Origin: Paraburkholderia caffeinitolerans
GTDB taxonomy: Bacteria > Pseudomonadota > Gammaproteobacteria > Burkholderiales > Burkholderiaceae
NCBI RefSeq assembly: GCF_902859945.1
Contig: NZ_CADIKL010000013.1
Location: 108,280-172,279 of the forward strand
Reading direction: 5' to 3'
DNA: 64,000 bases
Shown here: piece by piece, positions 17,730 to 26,418 of the stretch
Layout of the letters: each line of letters opens with the position of its first letter
Position numbering within the stretch: the stretch's first letter is position 1
Made by a program: the position numbers and the translations under genes
The notes under the pieces: generated by a model
Told to the model about the DNA's origin: nothing
Seen by the model: the letters and a program-made list of their open reading frames with translations, nothing else
Databases searched by the model: none

Positions 17730-18893
17730 ATGACCGACTTTCCCACCTTGAGCTGGCCCGACACCGACGGCCCGCGCACCGTCCGCTGGCGTTCGGAGGC
17801 CGGTGTGCCTGCGCCGAAGCGCGTTGTCGTCGCCGACGACCGCACCACGGCCGACGCAGCCTACCGTCTTGCCTGCGAAGGCACGGCGCTGCTGTGGCGC
17901 GGCGACTATCAGAATGCGCGGCAACTCCTGCAGGCCATGGCGCGCCGCGCTGATCGTCCCTCGGGCAAGCCGCGCAAGGGCTCCGCCGCGCCCAAGCCGG
18001 CGGCCACGCCGCTTGAGGCGTTCCATCTGCATCGTCAGGCGCAGGCGCAGCGTGCGCGCACGCTCGGCATGGTTCTGCTTCCGCTTGAAGGCGACTATTC
18101 GCTTTCGCTGCGCCGCGCGCCCGACGTCACGCTCGCGTGCGAGCAGGCGTGGGGTGCACCGGATGGCGAGCCGTCGGTGGTGTCGCTGCGCGAGGTGCTC
18201 GGCTTGATCGGCGCGTACGAATGGCGCAAGAAGGGCGTGGAGATTCCCGCGCTGGGTGGCGCACGCATTCATCCATACTATGGCGTTTTTTCGCCGGTGC
18301 GCGGCGAGTATCTCGATCTGGTCGCGCGCGCGCCGTTGCCGTCGCTCGAGCGGGCGTTCGACATCGGCACGGGGACGGGCGTGATTGCCGCCGTGCTGGC
18401 CGCGCGCGGCGTGAAGCAGGTGATCGGCACCGATCAGGACGCTCGGGCGCTTGCCTGCGCGCGCGAGAATCTTGCCCAGCTTGGCCATGGCGATCGTGTG
18501 GAAGTCGTCGAAGCCGACCTGTTCCCGCCCGGGCGTGCGCCGCTCGTGGTCTGCAATCCGCCGTGGGTGCCGGCGCGGCCGGCGTCTCCCATCGAATATG
18601 CGGTGTTCGATCCGGACAGCCGCATGCTGCGCGGCTTTCTCGCTGGCTTGACGGATCATCTGGAGCCGGGCGGCGAGGGCTGGCTGATCCTCTCCGATTT
18701 TGCCGAGCATCTCGGCTTGCGCACGCGCGAGGCGCTGATGGAGATGATCGTGCAGGCCGGTCTCGAAGTGGCCGGGCGCGAAGACATCCGGCCACGCCAT
18801 CCCAAGGCGAGCGATCCCGCCGATCCGCTTCATCGGGCACGTGCGGCCGAAATTACGTCGCTGTGGCGACTGAAGGTGCGTGCGAGGTCGTGA
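17730..18893 (+). CDS. Class I SAM-dependent methyltransferase (small-domain, PrmC/RlmG-like)
   Basis: Predicted 387 residues. The C-terminal half is a Rossmann methyltransferase: motif I AFDIGTGTGVIAAVLAARG, the acidic end of strand 2 in IGTDQDARAL, and NPPW (in VVCNPPWVPARP), the motif used by enzymes that methylate planar nitrogens of glutamine side chains or nucleobases. The N-terminal ~170 residues are an uncharacterised domain that resembles RlmG-type substrate-recognition halves. Target (protein or rRNA) is unknown. It diverges from the DNA methyltransferase gene with about 250 bases between starts. Confidence 0.82.
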   Translation: MTDFPTLSWPDTDGPRTVRWRSEAGVPAPKRVVVADDRTTADAAYRLACEGTALLWRGDYQNARQLLQAMARRADRPSGKPRKGSAAPKPAATPLEAFHLHRQAQAQRARTLGMVLLPLEGDYSLSLRRAPDVTLACEQAWGAPDGEPSVVSLREVLGLIGAYEWRKKGVEIPALGGARIHPYYGVFSPVRGEYLDLVARAPLPSLERAFDIGTGTGVIAAVLAARGVKQVIGTDQDARALACARENLAQLGHGDRVEVVEADLFPPGRAPLVVCNPPWVPARPASPIEYAVFDPDSRMLRGFLAGLTDHLEPGGEGWLILSDFAEHLGLRTREALMEMIVQAGLEVAGREDIRPRHPKASDPADPLHRARAAEITSLWRLKVRARS

Positions 18894-19053
18894 AGGTAGG
18901 CTTGGGTAATTCCAGCCAAACCCGCCGCGTGCCGATCCGGGCGGCAAAAGAAAGGCGGCCCGGCGCGGTGCCGGGCCTGGTTGCGGCAGGCGGTAGTGCC
19001 TGTCCGAATGCCGTTGCAGCGGCGGCTGGCCAAGGCTGGCCGCGCCAGATTGA

Positions 19054-19374
19054 CTAACCTGGATAGGCCTCATCGACCCTCAGGCCGGCTAGCTTGAAGA
19101 TCACCCTGAGCGTTTGCGGCTTGATGTCCCTGCGTGCTGCCAGAGCGGACATCACGAAATCGAGCACTTTGGCGTACTTCAGCAGGATCAGGCAGGCTTC
19201 GAGATCCGCCGCGCCATCGCGCATTTCCTCGGCAAGCCGCAGCATCTCGACTGAGATGTCGCGGGCCATTTCCAGTTCCAGTTGCTGCTTTTCCGTCCAC
19301 TCGGGCACTTCTACGAGTTTGGCAAGCAGCGCCTGAAATTTTTGCTCCGCATTACCTTCCGGTATTGTGTTCAT
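19054..19374 (-). CDS. Conserved hypothetical protein, helical
   Basis: A 106-residue protein I cannot assign. It is predicted almost fully helical, with many Leu/Ala/Glu residues (FQALLAKLVEVPEWTEKQQ, LRLAEEMRDGAADLEACLIL), and no membrane segment or signal peptide. The ATG at 19374 (MNTIPEGNAEQKF) is chosen because the longer frame upstream is low-quality, Arg/Pro-rich sequence. It is convergent with the methyltransferase gene on its left and divergent from the one on its right. Function unknown; a small regulatory or scaffolding role would be a guess. Confidence 0.6.
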   Translation of the reverse strand: MNTIPEGNAEQKFQALLAKLVEVPEWTEKQQLELEMARDISVEMLRLAEEMRDGAADLEACLILLKYAKVLDFVMSALAARRDIKPQTLRVIFKLAGLRVDEAYPG

Positions 19375-19763
19375 TGCATGCCCCATGCAGGGTCGCGCAG
19401 CACCGTGCGTCATCGCGCAGCGGGGTCTGCGCCGTACCTGTGTCATCGCTTCCTGTGAACCCGGAGCGACCTCCCATGCGCGCATTCCCGGTACTTGGCC
19501 GGTGAGTCGCGCCCCAAATTGGTCCTTTGTGGACGGCGGCGGCACGGCGCTGCCGCGTCTCTTTTAATCAACCCCTCCCTGCCGTCCGGATGTGGGTCAG
19601 CGATCCGGACGCAACAACCTTCAAACTGTGGGCAAATCGGGCCGTCCCCTCTGGTCCGCAGCCTCTTTGAGCTTTTTACGTAAAATGTCAGATCTAGTTG
19701 CCACGTTCCGTCGCCTGCCGCACGTTTCGTGGCAATTGACGCCTCTCTTTTTGTGCCGACCCG
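19375..19763. other. 389-base intergenic region with a palindrome and an inverted repeat
   Basis: No convincing gene. Two structures stand out: a 9-bp inverted repeat CGTCCGGAT (19583-19591) / ATCCGGACG (19603-19611), and a perfect 12-bp palindrome TTTTACGTAAAA at 19674-19685, 78 bases before the downstream methyltransferase start. The palindrome overlaps a -10-like TAAAAT but no good -35 is seen. Confidence 0.5.
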
Positions 19764-20633
19764 ATGTCAAGCAAGACTTACGAAATCCGTCCGAACCAGT
19801 CGATCGAACTCCTGAAGGAGCTCCATATCCTGACGCGCGACGGCAAGATGAACCAGGACAGCCGCCGCAAGCTGAAGCAGGTCTATCACCTGTTCCAGTT
19901 CATCGAGCCGCTGCTCAAGGATCTCAAGCAGGATGGCCGCGACGTCACGCTCGTCGACCACGGCGCGGGCAAGTCGTACCTGGGTTTTATCCTGTACGAC
20001 CTCTTTTTCAAGGAGCTGCGCGACAACTCGCGCATCTTCGGCATCGAGACACGTGACGAACTGGTGCAGCGCTCGTGCGAACTCGCGCAGCGGCTCGGCT
20101 TCCCCGGCATGTCGTTTCTTAATCTTTCGGTGGCCGATTCAATTACGTCAACGCAACTGCCGCCCACGGTCGATATCGTCACGGCGTTGCACGCGTGCGA
20201 TACCGCCACCGACGACGCCCTGCGCTTCGCGCTCAAGAAGCACGCGCGCTATATCGTCGTGGTGCCGTGCTGCCAGGCCGAGGTGGCGGGTGTGCTGCGC
20301 CGGAACAAGGGCAAGTCGCTGGGGCAGGCGCTCACGGAAATCTGGCGCCATCCGCTGCATACGCGCGAGTTCGGCAGCCAGATCACCAATGTGCTGCGCT
20401 GCCTGCAACTGGAGGCGCACGGCTATCAGGTGAGCGTGACGGAACTGGTGGGCTGGGAGCATTCAATGAAGAACGAACTCATCATTGCCCAGTACAAGAA
20501 CCTGCCGCGTCGCCGGCCTTCGGAGCGGCTCAATGAGATTCTCGACACATTCGGGCTGGCCGAGTTGCGCGAGCGCTATTTCGTCGATGATGCCGGCGCG
20601 GGCGAGCCGGCCGATGTGTCGAGCGCCGGGTAA
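19764..20633 (+). CDS. Methyltransf_32-type SAM-dependent methyltransferase
   Basis: Predicted 289 residues. The SAM-binding segment is VTLVDHGAGKSYLGFILYDL (about 60-80), with a following acidic strand end in FGIETRDELVQ, ALHACDTATDDAL around residue 145, and VVVPCCQAEV near 170; the VPCCQ element is typical of the Methyltransf_32 family (eukaryotic METTL25/RRNAD1 relatives). The substrate is unknown; relatives have been linked to rRNA or protein methylation. It converges on the DUF1415 gene with a 40-base gap. Confidence 0.8.
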   Translation: MSSKTYEIRPNQSIELLKELHILTRDGKMNQDSRRKLKQVYHLFQFIEPLLKDLKQDGRDVTLVDHGAGKSYLGFILYDLFFKELRDNSRIFGIETRDELVQRSCELAQRLGFPGMSFLNLSVADSITSTQLPPTVDIVTALHACDTATDDALRFALKKHARYIVVVPCCQAEVAGVLRRNKGKSLGQALTEIWRHPLHTREFGSQITNVLRCLQLEAHGYQVSVTELVGWEHSMKNELIIAQYKNLPRRRPSERLNEILDTFGLAELRERYFVDDAGAGEPADVSSAG

Positions 20634-20673
20634 ATACCACTAAGCGCTCAGGCGCTCAAACGCGCGGCGAGGG

Positions 20674-21264
20674 TCAATCCTCGTCGCGCTTCGCCATCCA
20701 CTCGCGCCAGCCTTCGAGGCCGAGGCGCCGCAGCGTTTCCTGATTGCGCTCGTAGATATCGGCGGCGTCGGGGAACGCGTCCACCGCGCGCTCGATGCTG
20801 GCTTCGCGCAGCAGATGCAGGATCGGATACGGCGCGCGGTTCGTGTAGTTCTCGATGTCGTCGGGCTCGGTGCCTTCGAACCGATAGTCGGGATGGAAGC
20901 TCGCGATCTGCAGCGTGCCTTCAAGACGCAACTGCGCGAGAAGCATGTCGGCGAAGTGCAGCGCGTCGTTGTAGTCGAGGAAATCGGCGAATGCGTGCGG
21001 GAGAATCAGCAGCGTCGTGTCGATCTGCTCGGGCGCGGCATCCGCGAGCGTGCGCAGTTCTGTTTCCAGGTCGGCCAGCACGCCTTCCAGGTAGGTTGCC
21101 TCGCTGATTGCATAGCGAATCTGGCCCTTCACATGGACGCTTTTCGCGAATGGGCAGAGGTTCAGGCCGATCACGGCCCGAGTGAGCCAGTGGCGGGTGG
21201 CAGCGAGAATTTCGGCGTGTTCGGGCTGGGCGCCCGTGGCGCGCGGAGCGGCGGTGTCGGTCAT
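20674..21264 (-). CDS. DUF1415 family protein
   Basis: A 196-residue cytoplasmic protein of unknown function. It carries the DUF1415 N-terminal signature WLTRAVIGLNLCPFAKSVH (conserved Cys in NLCPFA), the middle motif TTLLILPHAFADFLDYNDAL and FHPDYRFEGTEPDDIENYTNRAPYPILHLLRE. The protein has no signal or membrane segment. It is followed upstream on the same strand by the TetR regulator with only 20 bases between them, so the two may be co-transcribed. Confidence 0.88.
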   Translation of the reverse strand: MTDTAAPRATGAQPEHAEILAATRHWLTRAVIGLNLCPFAKSVHVKGQIRYAISEATYLEGVLADLETELRTLADAAPEQIDTTLLILPHAFADFLDYNDALHFADMLLAQLRLEGTLQIASFHPDYRFEGTEPDDIENYTNRAPYPILHLLREASIERAVDAFPDAADIYERNQETLRRLGLEGWREWMAKRDED

Positions 21265-21284
21265 GAAGGCATTTTACCGGCGTG

Positions 21285-21968
21285 TTATCGAGCCCCGTGC
21301 GCCGCTTGGCACGCAGCGTCGATCAGCAACTTCGCCATGCGCGGCGCGGCGCGGATTGGCCCGCAGCCGGGTCCGTAGGTCTGGCTGGCTGCGTAGATGC
21401 CCTCGATCAGCAGCGCGAGTTCGTCGGCGAGCGCCGCGGGGTGGGCCGCGTTGGCGGCTTGCGCGAGTTCATTCAGCCGCGCGATCAGCCTCGACTTGTT
21501 GTCGCTCACACTTTGCCGCGCCGGATGCGCGGCGTCCGGAAACTCGGCCGAGACGTTGACGAACGGGCAGCCTCGGTAATCGGCCGCGGAGGCGCGCTGT
21601 GCGAGATCCTCGAAATACTGGACCAGTTGCCTTGCGGGATCGCCGGGATGCTTCGCGATGCTCGCCTCGAAGCGCTCGAAGAAGCGCTCGTCGCATCGCT
21701 TCAGATACGCGACCACCAGATCGTCCTTCGACGAGAACTGCCGGTACAGGCTCATCTTGTTGACGCCTGCACGCTCGACCACAGCTTCGATGCCAACCGC
21801 GCGCACCCCTTCCCGATAGAACAATTCGTCCGCCGCGAGCAGCAGATGCTCCTGGGCGCGGGGCCCGGCCGTCTGGGTGCGGGCGCGGCCCGCGCGCGCC
21901 GCGCCGGGCGTGGCCGGGGAGGTCGGGGCAGCGTCTTCACGCTTGGGCTGGTTGGACATTTTGGGCAT
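21285..21968 (-). CDS. TetR/AcrR-family transcriptional regulator
   Basis: Predicted 227 residues (224 if ATG 21959 is used). After a basic, disordered N-terminus of about 38 residues comes a TetR helix-turn-helix: LLAADELFYREGVRAVGIEAVVERAGVNKMSLYRQFSSKDDLVVAYL. The C-terminal ligand-binding region includes RGCPFVNVSAEFPDAAHPAR, a TetR_C subgroup motif. It is divergent from an MFS exporter and the shared 112-base region holds two copies of a 16-bp palindrome, so it most likely represses that exporter and perhaps itself. The inducer is unknown. Confidence 0.92.
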   Translation of the reverse strand: MPKMSNQPKREDAAPTSPATPGAARAGRARTQTAGPRAQEHLLLAADELFYREGVRAVGIEAVVERAGVNKMSLYRQFSSKDDLVVAYLKRCDERFFERFEASIAKHPGDPARQLVQYFEDLAQRASAADYRGCPFVNVSAEFPDAAHPARQSVSDNKSRLIARLNELAQAANAAHPAALADELALLIEGIYAASQTYGPGCGPIRAAPRMAKLLIDAACQAAHGAR

Positions 21969-21987
21969 CTCGTCATCAGGGTTACGC

Positions 21988-22044
21988 TTGACATGTTACC
22001 GAGCGGTCACTAGTATCGCAACACACTTGTGACCGATCGGTAAC
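21988..22044 (+). promoter_or_regulatory. MFS promoter with two TetR-type operator palindromes
   Basis: TTGACA (21988-21993) and TAGTAT (22011-22016) form a near-consensus promoter with 17-base spacing. The spacer is almost exactly filled by GTTACCGAGCGGTCAC (21995-22010). A second copy in the opposite orientation, GTGACCGATCGGTAAC (22029-22044), differs from its reverse complement at one base. Each is itself an imperfect palindrome (GTNACCG..CGGTNAC); centres are 34 bp apart. Binding by the adjacent TetR protein would block the promoter. Confidence 0.8.
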
Positions 22045-22122
22045 AATCCACATGGATCGCAGGCGAGCAGGCAGAAAAGAATGTCAATGAAGCGGGCTCC
22101 GGGCGGAGCCAGAGGAGCATCG

Positions 22123-23406
22123 ATGAACTGGGCAGCGAGAATGGTCGGCGGGCGCTTCCATTACGGATGGATCGTCGTGGCGGTGGTGTTTCTCGTCTTG
22201 CTGGCGGCCGCCGGCACGCGCGCGACGCCGAGCGTGTTGATGGTGCCGCTCGAACACCAATTCGGCTGGAGCCGCGCGACGATCTCACTGGCGATTTCGG
22301 TGAACATCGCGTTGTACGGGCTCATGGGGCCGTTCGCAGCGGCGGCGATGCAGCGTTTCGGCGTGCGGCCCACGCTGCTTTTGGCGCTCGGCACGATGGC
22401 GGCGGGCGTGGCGCTTTCCGCGCTGATGACGCATCCGTGGCAGATGATCTTGATCTGGGGCGTGATGGTGGGCGGCGCAACCGGCGTGGCCGCGCTCTCG
22501 CTTTCGGCGACGGTCGTCACGCGCTGGTTCACCACGCATCGCGGTCTCGCAATGGGCGTGCTCACCGCGAGTTCGGCCACGGGACAGCTCGTGTTCCTGC
22601 CTTTTCTCGCTGCGATTGCCCAGAAGCACGGCTGGCAGCCCGTGGTGCTGGTGGTCGCGGTGGCGGCCGCCGTCGTGCTGCCACTCGTGGCGTTCCTCCT
22701 GCCGGAGCGGCCGGCCAGCATGCAGTTGCGCCCGTACGGCGAGCCGCATGACGCGCCCATCGTGCCGCCGGCAGCGCAGCAAAATCCCATCAAGCTCGCG
22801 TTCGGTGCGCTTACGTCGGCTAGCCGCACGCGCGACTTCTGGCTACTCTTTTTCAGCTTCTTCATCTGCGGCGCTAGCACGAACGGCTATGTCGGCACGC
22901 ACCTCATCGCCATGTGCGGCGACTACGGCATGACGGAAGTACAGGGCGCGTCGTTGCTCGCGACGATGGGCATCTTCGACCTCTTCGGCACCACGCTGTC
23001 GGGCTGGCTCTCCGATCGCTTTAACGCCCGCGTGCTGCTGTTCTGGTACTACGGGCTGCGTGGCCTGTCGCTCATCTATCTGCCGCACGCTTTCGGCATC
23101 GACTTCTTCGGACTGCCGATCTTCGCTGTGTTCTACGGGCTCGACTGGATCGCGACCGTGCCGCCGACCGTGCGTCTGGCTACTGATGTCTACGGCAAGG
23201 AGCGCGCGCCGATCATCTTCGGCTGGGTGGTCGCGGGCCACCAGTTGGGCGCGGCATTTGCTGCGTTCGGCGCGGGGCTGCTGCGTTCGAGTCTCGGTAC
23301 GTACACGGTGGCTTCGATGATCTCGGGCGGTCTGTGCCTGGTCGCTTCGTTGCTCGTGCTGCGCATCAATCGCGGGCCGCGGGCGGTTGGGGTGCAGACG
23401 GCTTGA
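22123..23406 (+). CDS. Major facilitator superfamily transporter
   Basis: Predicted 427 residues with about twelve hydrophobic helices. MFS signatures are GLMGPFAAAAMQRFGVRPTLL between helices 2 and 3 and DLFGTTLSGWLSDRFNARVLL in the second half. The WIVVAVVFLVLLAAAGTRATPSVLM opening resembles the monocarboxylate/oxalate-formate branch rather than classical drug exporters. ATG 22123 follows AGAGGAG at good spacing; an earlier ATG at 22081 adds 14 residues. The TetR operator in its promoter suggests induction by a substrate-like ligand. Substrate unknown. Confidence 0.88.
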   Translation: MNWAARMVGGRFHYGWIVVAVVFLVLLAAAGTRATPSVLMVPLEHQFGWSRATISLAISVNIALYGLMGPFAAAAMQRFGVRPTLLLALGTMAAGVALSALMTHPWQMILIWGVMVGGATGVAALSLSATVVTRWFTTHRGLAMGVLTASSATGQLVFLPFLAAIAQKHGWQPVVLVVAVAAAVVLPLVAFLLPERPASMQLRPYGEPHDAPIVPPAAQQNPIKLAFGALTSASRTRDFWLLFFSFFICGASTNGYVGTHLIAMCGDYGMTEVQGASLLATMGIFDLFGTTLSGWLSDRFNARVLLFWYYGLRGLSLIYLPHAFGIDFFGLPIFAVFYGLDWIATVPPTVRLATDVYGKERAPIIFGWVVAGHQLGAAFAAFGAGLLRSSLGTYTVASMISGGLCLVASLLVLRINRGPRAVGVQTA

Positions 23407-23532
23407 GTAGCGCCAAAAGTTGAAGTGCGCCGCGGCCCCAACCGCACTTTTTTGGCGTGAGCGCGTTTCACCGGGCGCAGGTATGCTGTTGGCCCCGGGC
23501 GAGCGCCCGCAACCCTCAAGGACAGACAAGGC

Positions 23533-24135
23533 ATGACGAAGCACAAACCCGCACCGACAGCCGTGCCCATCCACGAACTGATCGCCGGCCGCTGGAGCCC
23601 GCGCGCGTATTCGAGCGAGCCGGTTTCGCGCGAGACGCTGCACGCCGTGATCGAGGCCGCGCGCTGGGCGCCGTCGGCCTATAACCTGCAGCCGTGGCGC
23701 TTCATCGTCTTCGACCGTTCGACCGACGAAGTCGCGTTCAAGCGCGCTTTCTCGACGCTCGTACCGTTCAACCAGCAATGGAATGCACCCGCGCCGATCC
23801 TGATCGCGGTGACGGCGCAGACGCTCAACTCGAAGGGGGAAGTGAACCGCACGGCGCAGTACGATGCGGGCGCGGCGGCCATGTCGCTGGTGCTCCAGGC
23901 CCATGCGCTGGGACTGGCCGCGCACCAGATGAGCGGCTTCGACGTGAACGCATTCCGCAAGGAATTCGCGCTGCCGAACGACGTGGAGCCGCTCGCGATC
24001 ATCTCGATCGGCCATTACGGCGACCTGGAGAGGCTCGACCCGGTGCTGCGCGATCGCGAGAAGGCGGAGCGCACGCGCTCGGCCGTTGGCGATATCGCCT
24101 ACGCGAACGCGTGGAAGCAGCCCTTCAAGGGGTGA
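23533..24135 (+). CDS. Nitroreductase-family FMN protein
   Basis: A 200-residue flavin enzyme of the nitroreductase superfamily. Motifs: the phosphate/FMN-binding RWSPRAYSSEPV at about residue 21, AARWAPSAYNLQPWRFIVF near 45 (the Ser/Asn/Gln FMN contacts) and AAAMSLVLQAHALGLAAHQMSGFD near 118. Such enzymes use NAD(P)H to reduce nitro groups, quinones or other electrophiles; the natural substrate is not evident. It lies 126 bases after the MFS gene in the same direction and is followed by an intrinsic terminator. Confidence 0.9.
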   Translation: MTKHKPAPTAVPIHELIAGRWSPRAYSSEPVSRETLHAVIEAARWAPSAYNLQPWRFIVFDRSTDEVAFKRAFSTLVPFNQQWNAPAPILIAVTAQTLNSKGEVNRTAQYDAGAAAMSLVLQAHALGLAAHQMSGFDVNAFRKEFALPNDVEPLAIISIGHYGDLERLDPVLRDREKAERTRSAVGDIAYANAWKQPFKG

Positions 24136-24210
24136 TGCCGTCCAGGCTCGCAGAGCAGGCTGCCGGCCCTTCATAGCAAGGGCGGCAGCGAAATCGCAGC
24201 AGTGAACCGG

Positions 24211-24237
24211 ACGCGCGGCGCAGCCCGCGCGTTTTTT
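24211..24237 (+). terminator. Intrinsic terminator after the nitroreductase gene
   Basis: An 8-bp GC stem (ACGCGCGG at 24211-24218 with CCGCGCGT at 24225-24232) running into six T residues on the plus strand, 76 bases after the stop codon. Confidence 0.8.
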
Positions 24238-24346
24238 CTTGCGGGGACGCATCACCGCCCTTCGGTTGCCCCATGCCGCGCTTTCGTGATACAAAGCCGG
24301 TCCTCCCAGCCTTCCTCCGTGCGCGCGCCCGCTGCGCGTCATTGCC

Positions 24347-25609
24347 ATGACCCCGTTTTGCGCGATCGACTTCGGTACTTCCAATTCGGCTGTGGCACTG
24401 CCGGGTGCCACGCCGGGCGAGGCCATGCGCCTTGCACCTGTTGAGGGCGCCCACACCACGCTGCCCACCTCGGTGTTCTTCAATGTCGACGAGCACACCC
24501 GCGAATTCGGCCGCGCGGCGCTGACCTCGTACATCGATGGTTTCGATGGGCGCCTCATGCGCTCGATGAAGAGCATCCTCGGCTCGCCGCTCGCGGAGAG
24601 CACGACCGATCTCGGCGACGGCAGCGCGATCCGCTACACGGAAATCATCGCGATCTTTCTGGATCACCTGAAGCGCAGCGCCGAGCGTTGCGCGGGCACA
24701 TCCATTACGCGCGCCGTGCTAGGCCGCCCGGTATTTTTCGTCGACGAAGACCCGCGCGCCGACCAGCTCGCGCAGGACCAGCTCGAAGCGGCTGCGCGTT
24801 CGGTGGGCTTTACGGAGATCGAGTTTCAGTACGAGCCGATTGCGGCGGCGTTCGACTACGAGTCGCGCCTGACTGCAGAGGGCCTTGTGCTCGTGGCCGA
24901 TATCGGCGGCGGCACCTCGGACTTCTCTCTCGTGCGCGTCGGCCCGCAGCGCATGACGCAGCTCGAGCGCAAGGGCGATGTGCTCGCCCACCACGGCGTG
25001 CACGTCGCGGGCACGGATTTCGACCGGCGCGTGGAGCTCGCGACGATCCTGCGTGAGCTCGGCTATCAGTCGCTCGATCCCGAGGGCCGCGAGGTGCCGA
25101 ACCGCGTTTATTTCGATCTCGCGACCTGGCATCTGATCAACACGGTCTACCCGCCCAAGCGGGTCACCGAGCTCAAGCTCATGCGCCACCTCTACGGCAA
25201 CACCGTGCACCACGACCGCCTGATGCGCGTGGTCGAGTGGCGTCTGGGTCATGCGCTGATGGCGCATGCGGAAGAGGCGAAGATCGGGGTGTCGGCGGGC
25301 GGAGAGACGATGATCGATCTGGAGCAGGTGGAAGCCGATCTGCGCCTCGCGTTCGGCGATGCGCAACTGATCGATGCTGGCCGCGAGGAAACGCGCCGCA
25401 TCGTGCAGGCCGCGCGCGATACGGTTCAGGCGGCTGGCGTGGCGCCGGCGGCGGTCAGCGCGCTCTATTTCACTGGCGGTTCCACGGGCCTGCTGTTTCT
25501 GACTCAAGCGCTCGCGGAGGCCTTCCCGCAGGCGCAGCCCGTGTTCGGCGACCGTCTCGCCAGCGTGGCGACAGGGCTGGGGATTCACGCGCAGCGCTTG
25601 TTCGGCTGA
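24347..25609 (+). CDS. yegD: YegD-type Hsp70-family ATPase
   Basis: Predicted 420 residues, essentially only the actin-like ATPase domain of Hsp70. Visible nucleotide-binding elements: phosphate-1 AIDFGTSNSAVA (residues 6-17), EYPIAAAF-type connect-1 (FQYEPIAAAFDYE), phosphate-2 VLVADIGGGTSDFSLV and adenosine motif YFTGGSTGL. The DnaK substrate-binding domain is absent, as in YegD. Family members are presumed chaperone-like, with unknown clients. It is closed by a terminator shared with the convergent cold-shock gene. Confidence 0.9.
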   Translation: MTPFCAIDFGTSNSAVALPGATPGEAMRLAPVEGAHTTLPTSVFFNVDEHTREFGRAALTSYIDGFDGRLMRSMKSILGSPLAESTTDLGDGSAIRYTEIIAIFLDHLKRSAERCAGTSITRAVLGRPVFFVDEDPRADQLAQDQLEAAARSVGFTEIEFQYEPIAAAFDYESRLTAEGLVLVADIGGGTSDFSLVRVGPQRMTQLERKGDVLAHHGVHVAGTDFDRRVELATILRELGYQSLDPEGREVPNRVYFDLATWHLINTVYPPKRVTELKLMRHLYGNTVHHDRLMRVVEWRLGHALMAHAEEAKIGVSAGGETMIDLEQVEADLRLAFGDAQLIDAGREETRRIVQAARDTVQAAGVAPAAVSALYFTGGSTGLLFLTQALAEAFPQAQPVFGDRLASVATGLGIHAQRLFG

Positions 25610-25688
25610 GCGGCGCAGCCGCGAACGAACAAACGTCGCGCCGTAGGCCGGCCCCTACGAAATTCATCGACAAAACTACCGGGCAACA

Positions 25689-25724
25689 AAAAACCCCACT
25701 TTCCAGAGGAAGCGTGGGGTTTTT
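25689..25724. terminator. Bidirectional terminator between yegD and the cold-shock gene
   Basis: AAAAACCCCAC (25689-25699) pairs with GTGGGGTTTTT (25714-25724), 11 perfect bp; the inner TTTCC/GGAAG also pair. A-run on the left and T-run on the right make it functional for both convergent genes. Confidence 0.88.
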
Positions 25725-25781
25725 CGGTAAGCTTGCTGGTCAGGGACTAGAGGTTGGAGTCCCGACGCTCAAAGCAGGTAC

Positions 25782-25985
25782 TTAGACCGGCTTGATGTTT
25801 GCAGCTTGCTTGCCCTTCGGGCCCGTGCGGACTTCGAATTGAACCTTTTGGTTCTCTTGCAGCGTCTTGAAGCCGTCAACCTTGATTTCCGAGAAGTGCG
25901 CGAACAGATCTTCGCCACCGCCGTCCGGGGTGATAAAGCCAAAGCCCTTAGCGTCATTGAACCACTTGACGGTACCGGTTTCCAT
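25782..25985 (-). CDS. Cold-shock domain protein (CspA family)
   Basis: A 67-residue single cold-shock domain. It has RNP1 KGFGFI (residues 13-18) and RNP2 DLFAHF (26-31), the two RNA-binding strands, and the typical [18 protein letters not shown] start. Such proteins bind single-stranded RNA/DNA and melt mRNA structure; some are cold-induced, others constitutive. AGGAAAG precedes the ATG. The promoter lies about 140 bases upstream, giving a long 5' leader as in cspA mRNAs. Confidence 0.96.
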   Translation of the reverse strand: METGTVKWFNDAKGFGFITPDGGGEDLFAHFSEIKVDGFKTLQENQKVQFEVRTGPKGKQAANIKPV

Positions 25986-26418
25986 AATACTTTCCTAAAA
26001 ATGAATGAAGGCCGAAGCCAAAGAGGTGCACGAAAATCAAGGAAGGGGTATGGGACCAGCCGGAGTACCGTTGATGGGCGAACTACGAAAGACCTATTCA
26101 CACTCGCCGCTTGAAATCCTGCTCGGACTTTATACGGCTAATTGGCAGCAAGGTCAACCAGGGTCCTGGCTAATTCGACATATTTTTACAACCAGGGTCG
26201 AAACAAAGCCTTACAAAGCTTGCTAAGTATCTGTTTTTTTTGTAGCGCCAGTTGAGATTTCCGAGGCGTTTTTTTGGTGCAACCGTTAAACTACGCGCCG
26301 CGAATGGGTTGCGCTTTTGGGTGCAATCCAGTCGTACGCAGGTACGACCGCCGCCGGAACCCGCCCGCACAACAGACGGGGTAAGCTGCGTCGAACTGCT
26401 CTTGAAACAGGAGAAGAC
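25986..26418. other. 433-base divergent region between csp and permease genes
   Basis: Holds the csp leader and promoter on the left and the regulatory region of the permease on the right. An 18-bp perfect dyad, GTCGTAC-GCAG-GTACGAC (26331-26348), lies about 70 bases before the permease start and is a candidate operator. No gene is seen. Confidence 0.6.
26129..26157 (-). promoter_or_regulatory. Promoter of the cold-shock gene, with long 5' leader
   Basis: On the minus strand TTGACC (26157-26152) and TATAAA (26134-26129) are spaced by 17 bases. Transcription would start near 26122, leaving a leader of about 135 nt before the ATG at 25985. Long structured leaders are a known site of temperature control in cspA-type genes. 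Confidence 0.65.

Noticed and set aside
18957..18977. GGCCCGGC/GCCGGGCC hairpin as a terminator after the methyltransferase gene
   Set aside because: No T-tract follows on either strand; GC-rich stems are frequent by chance here.
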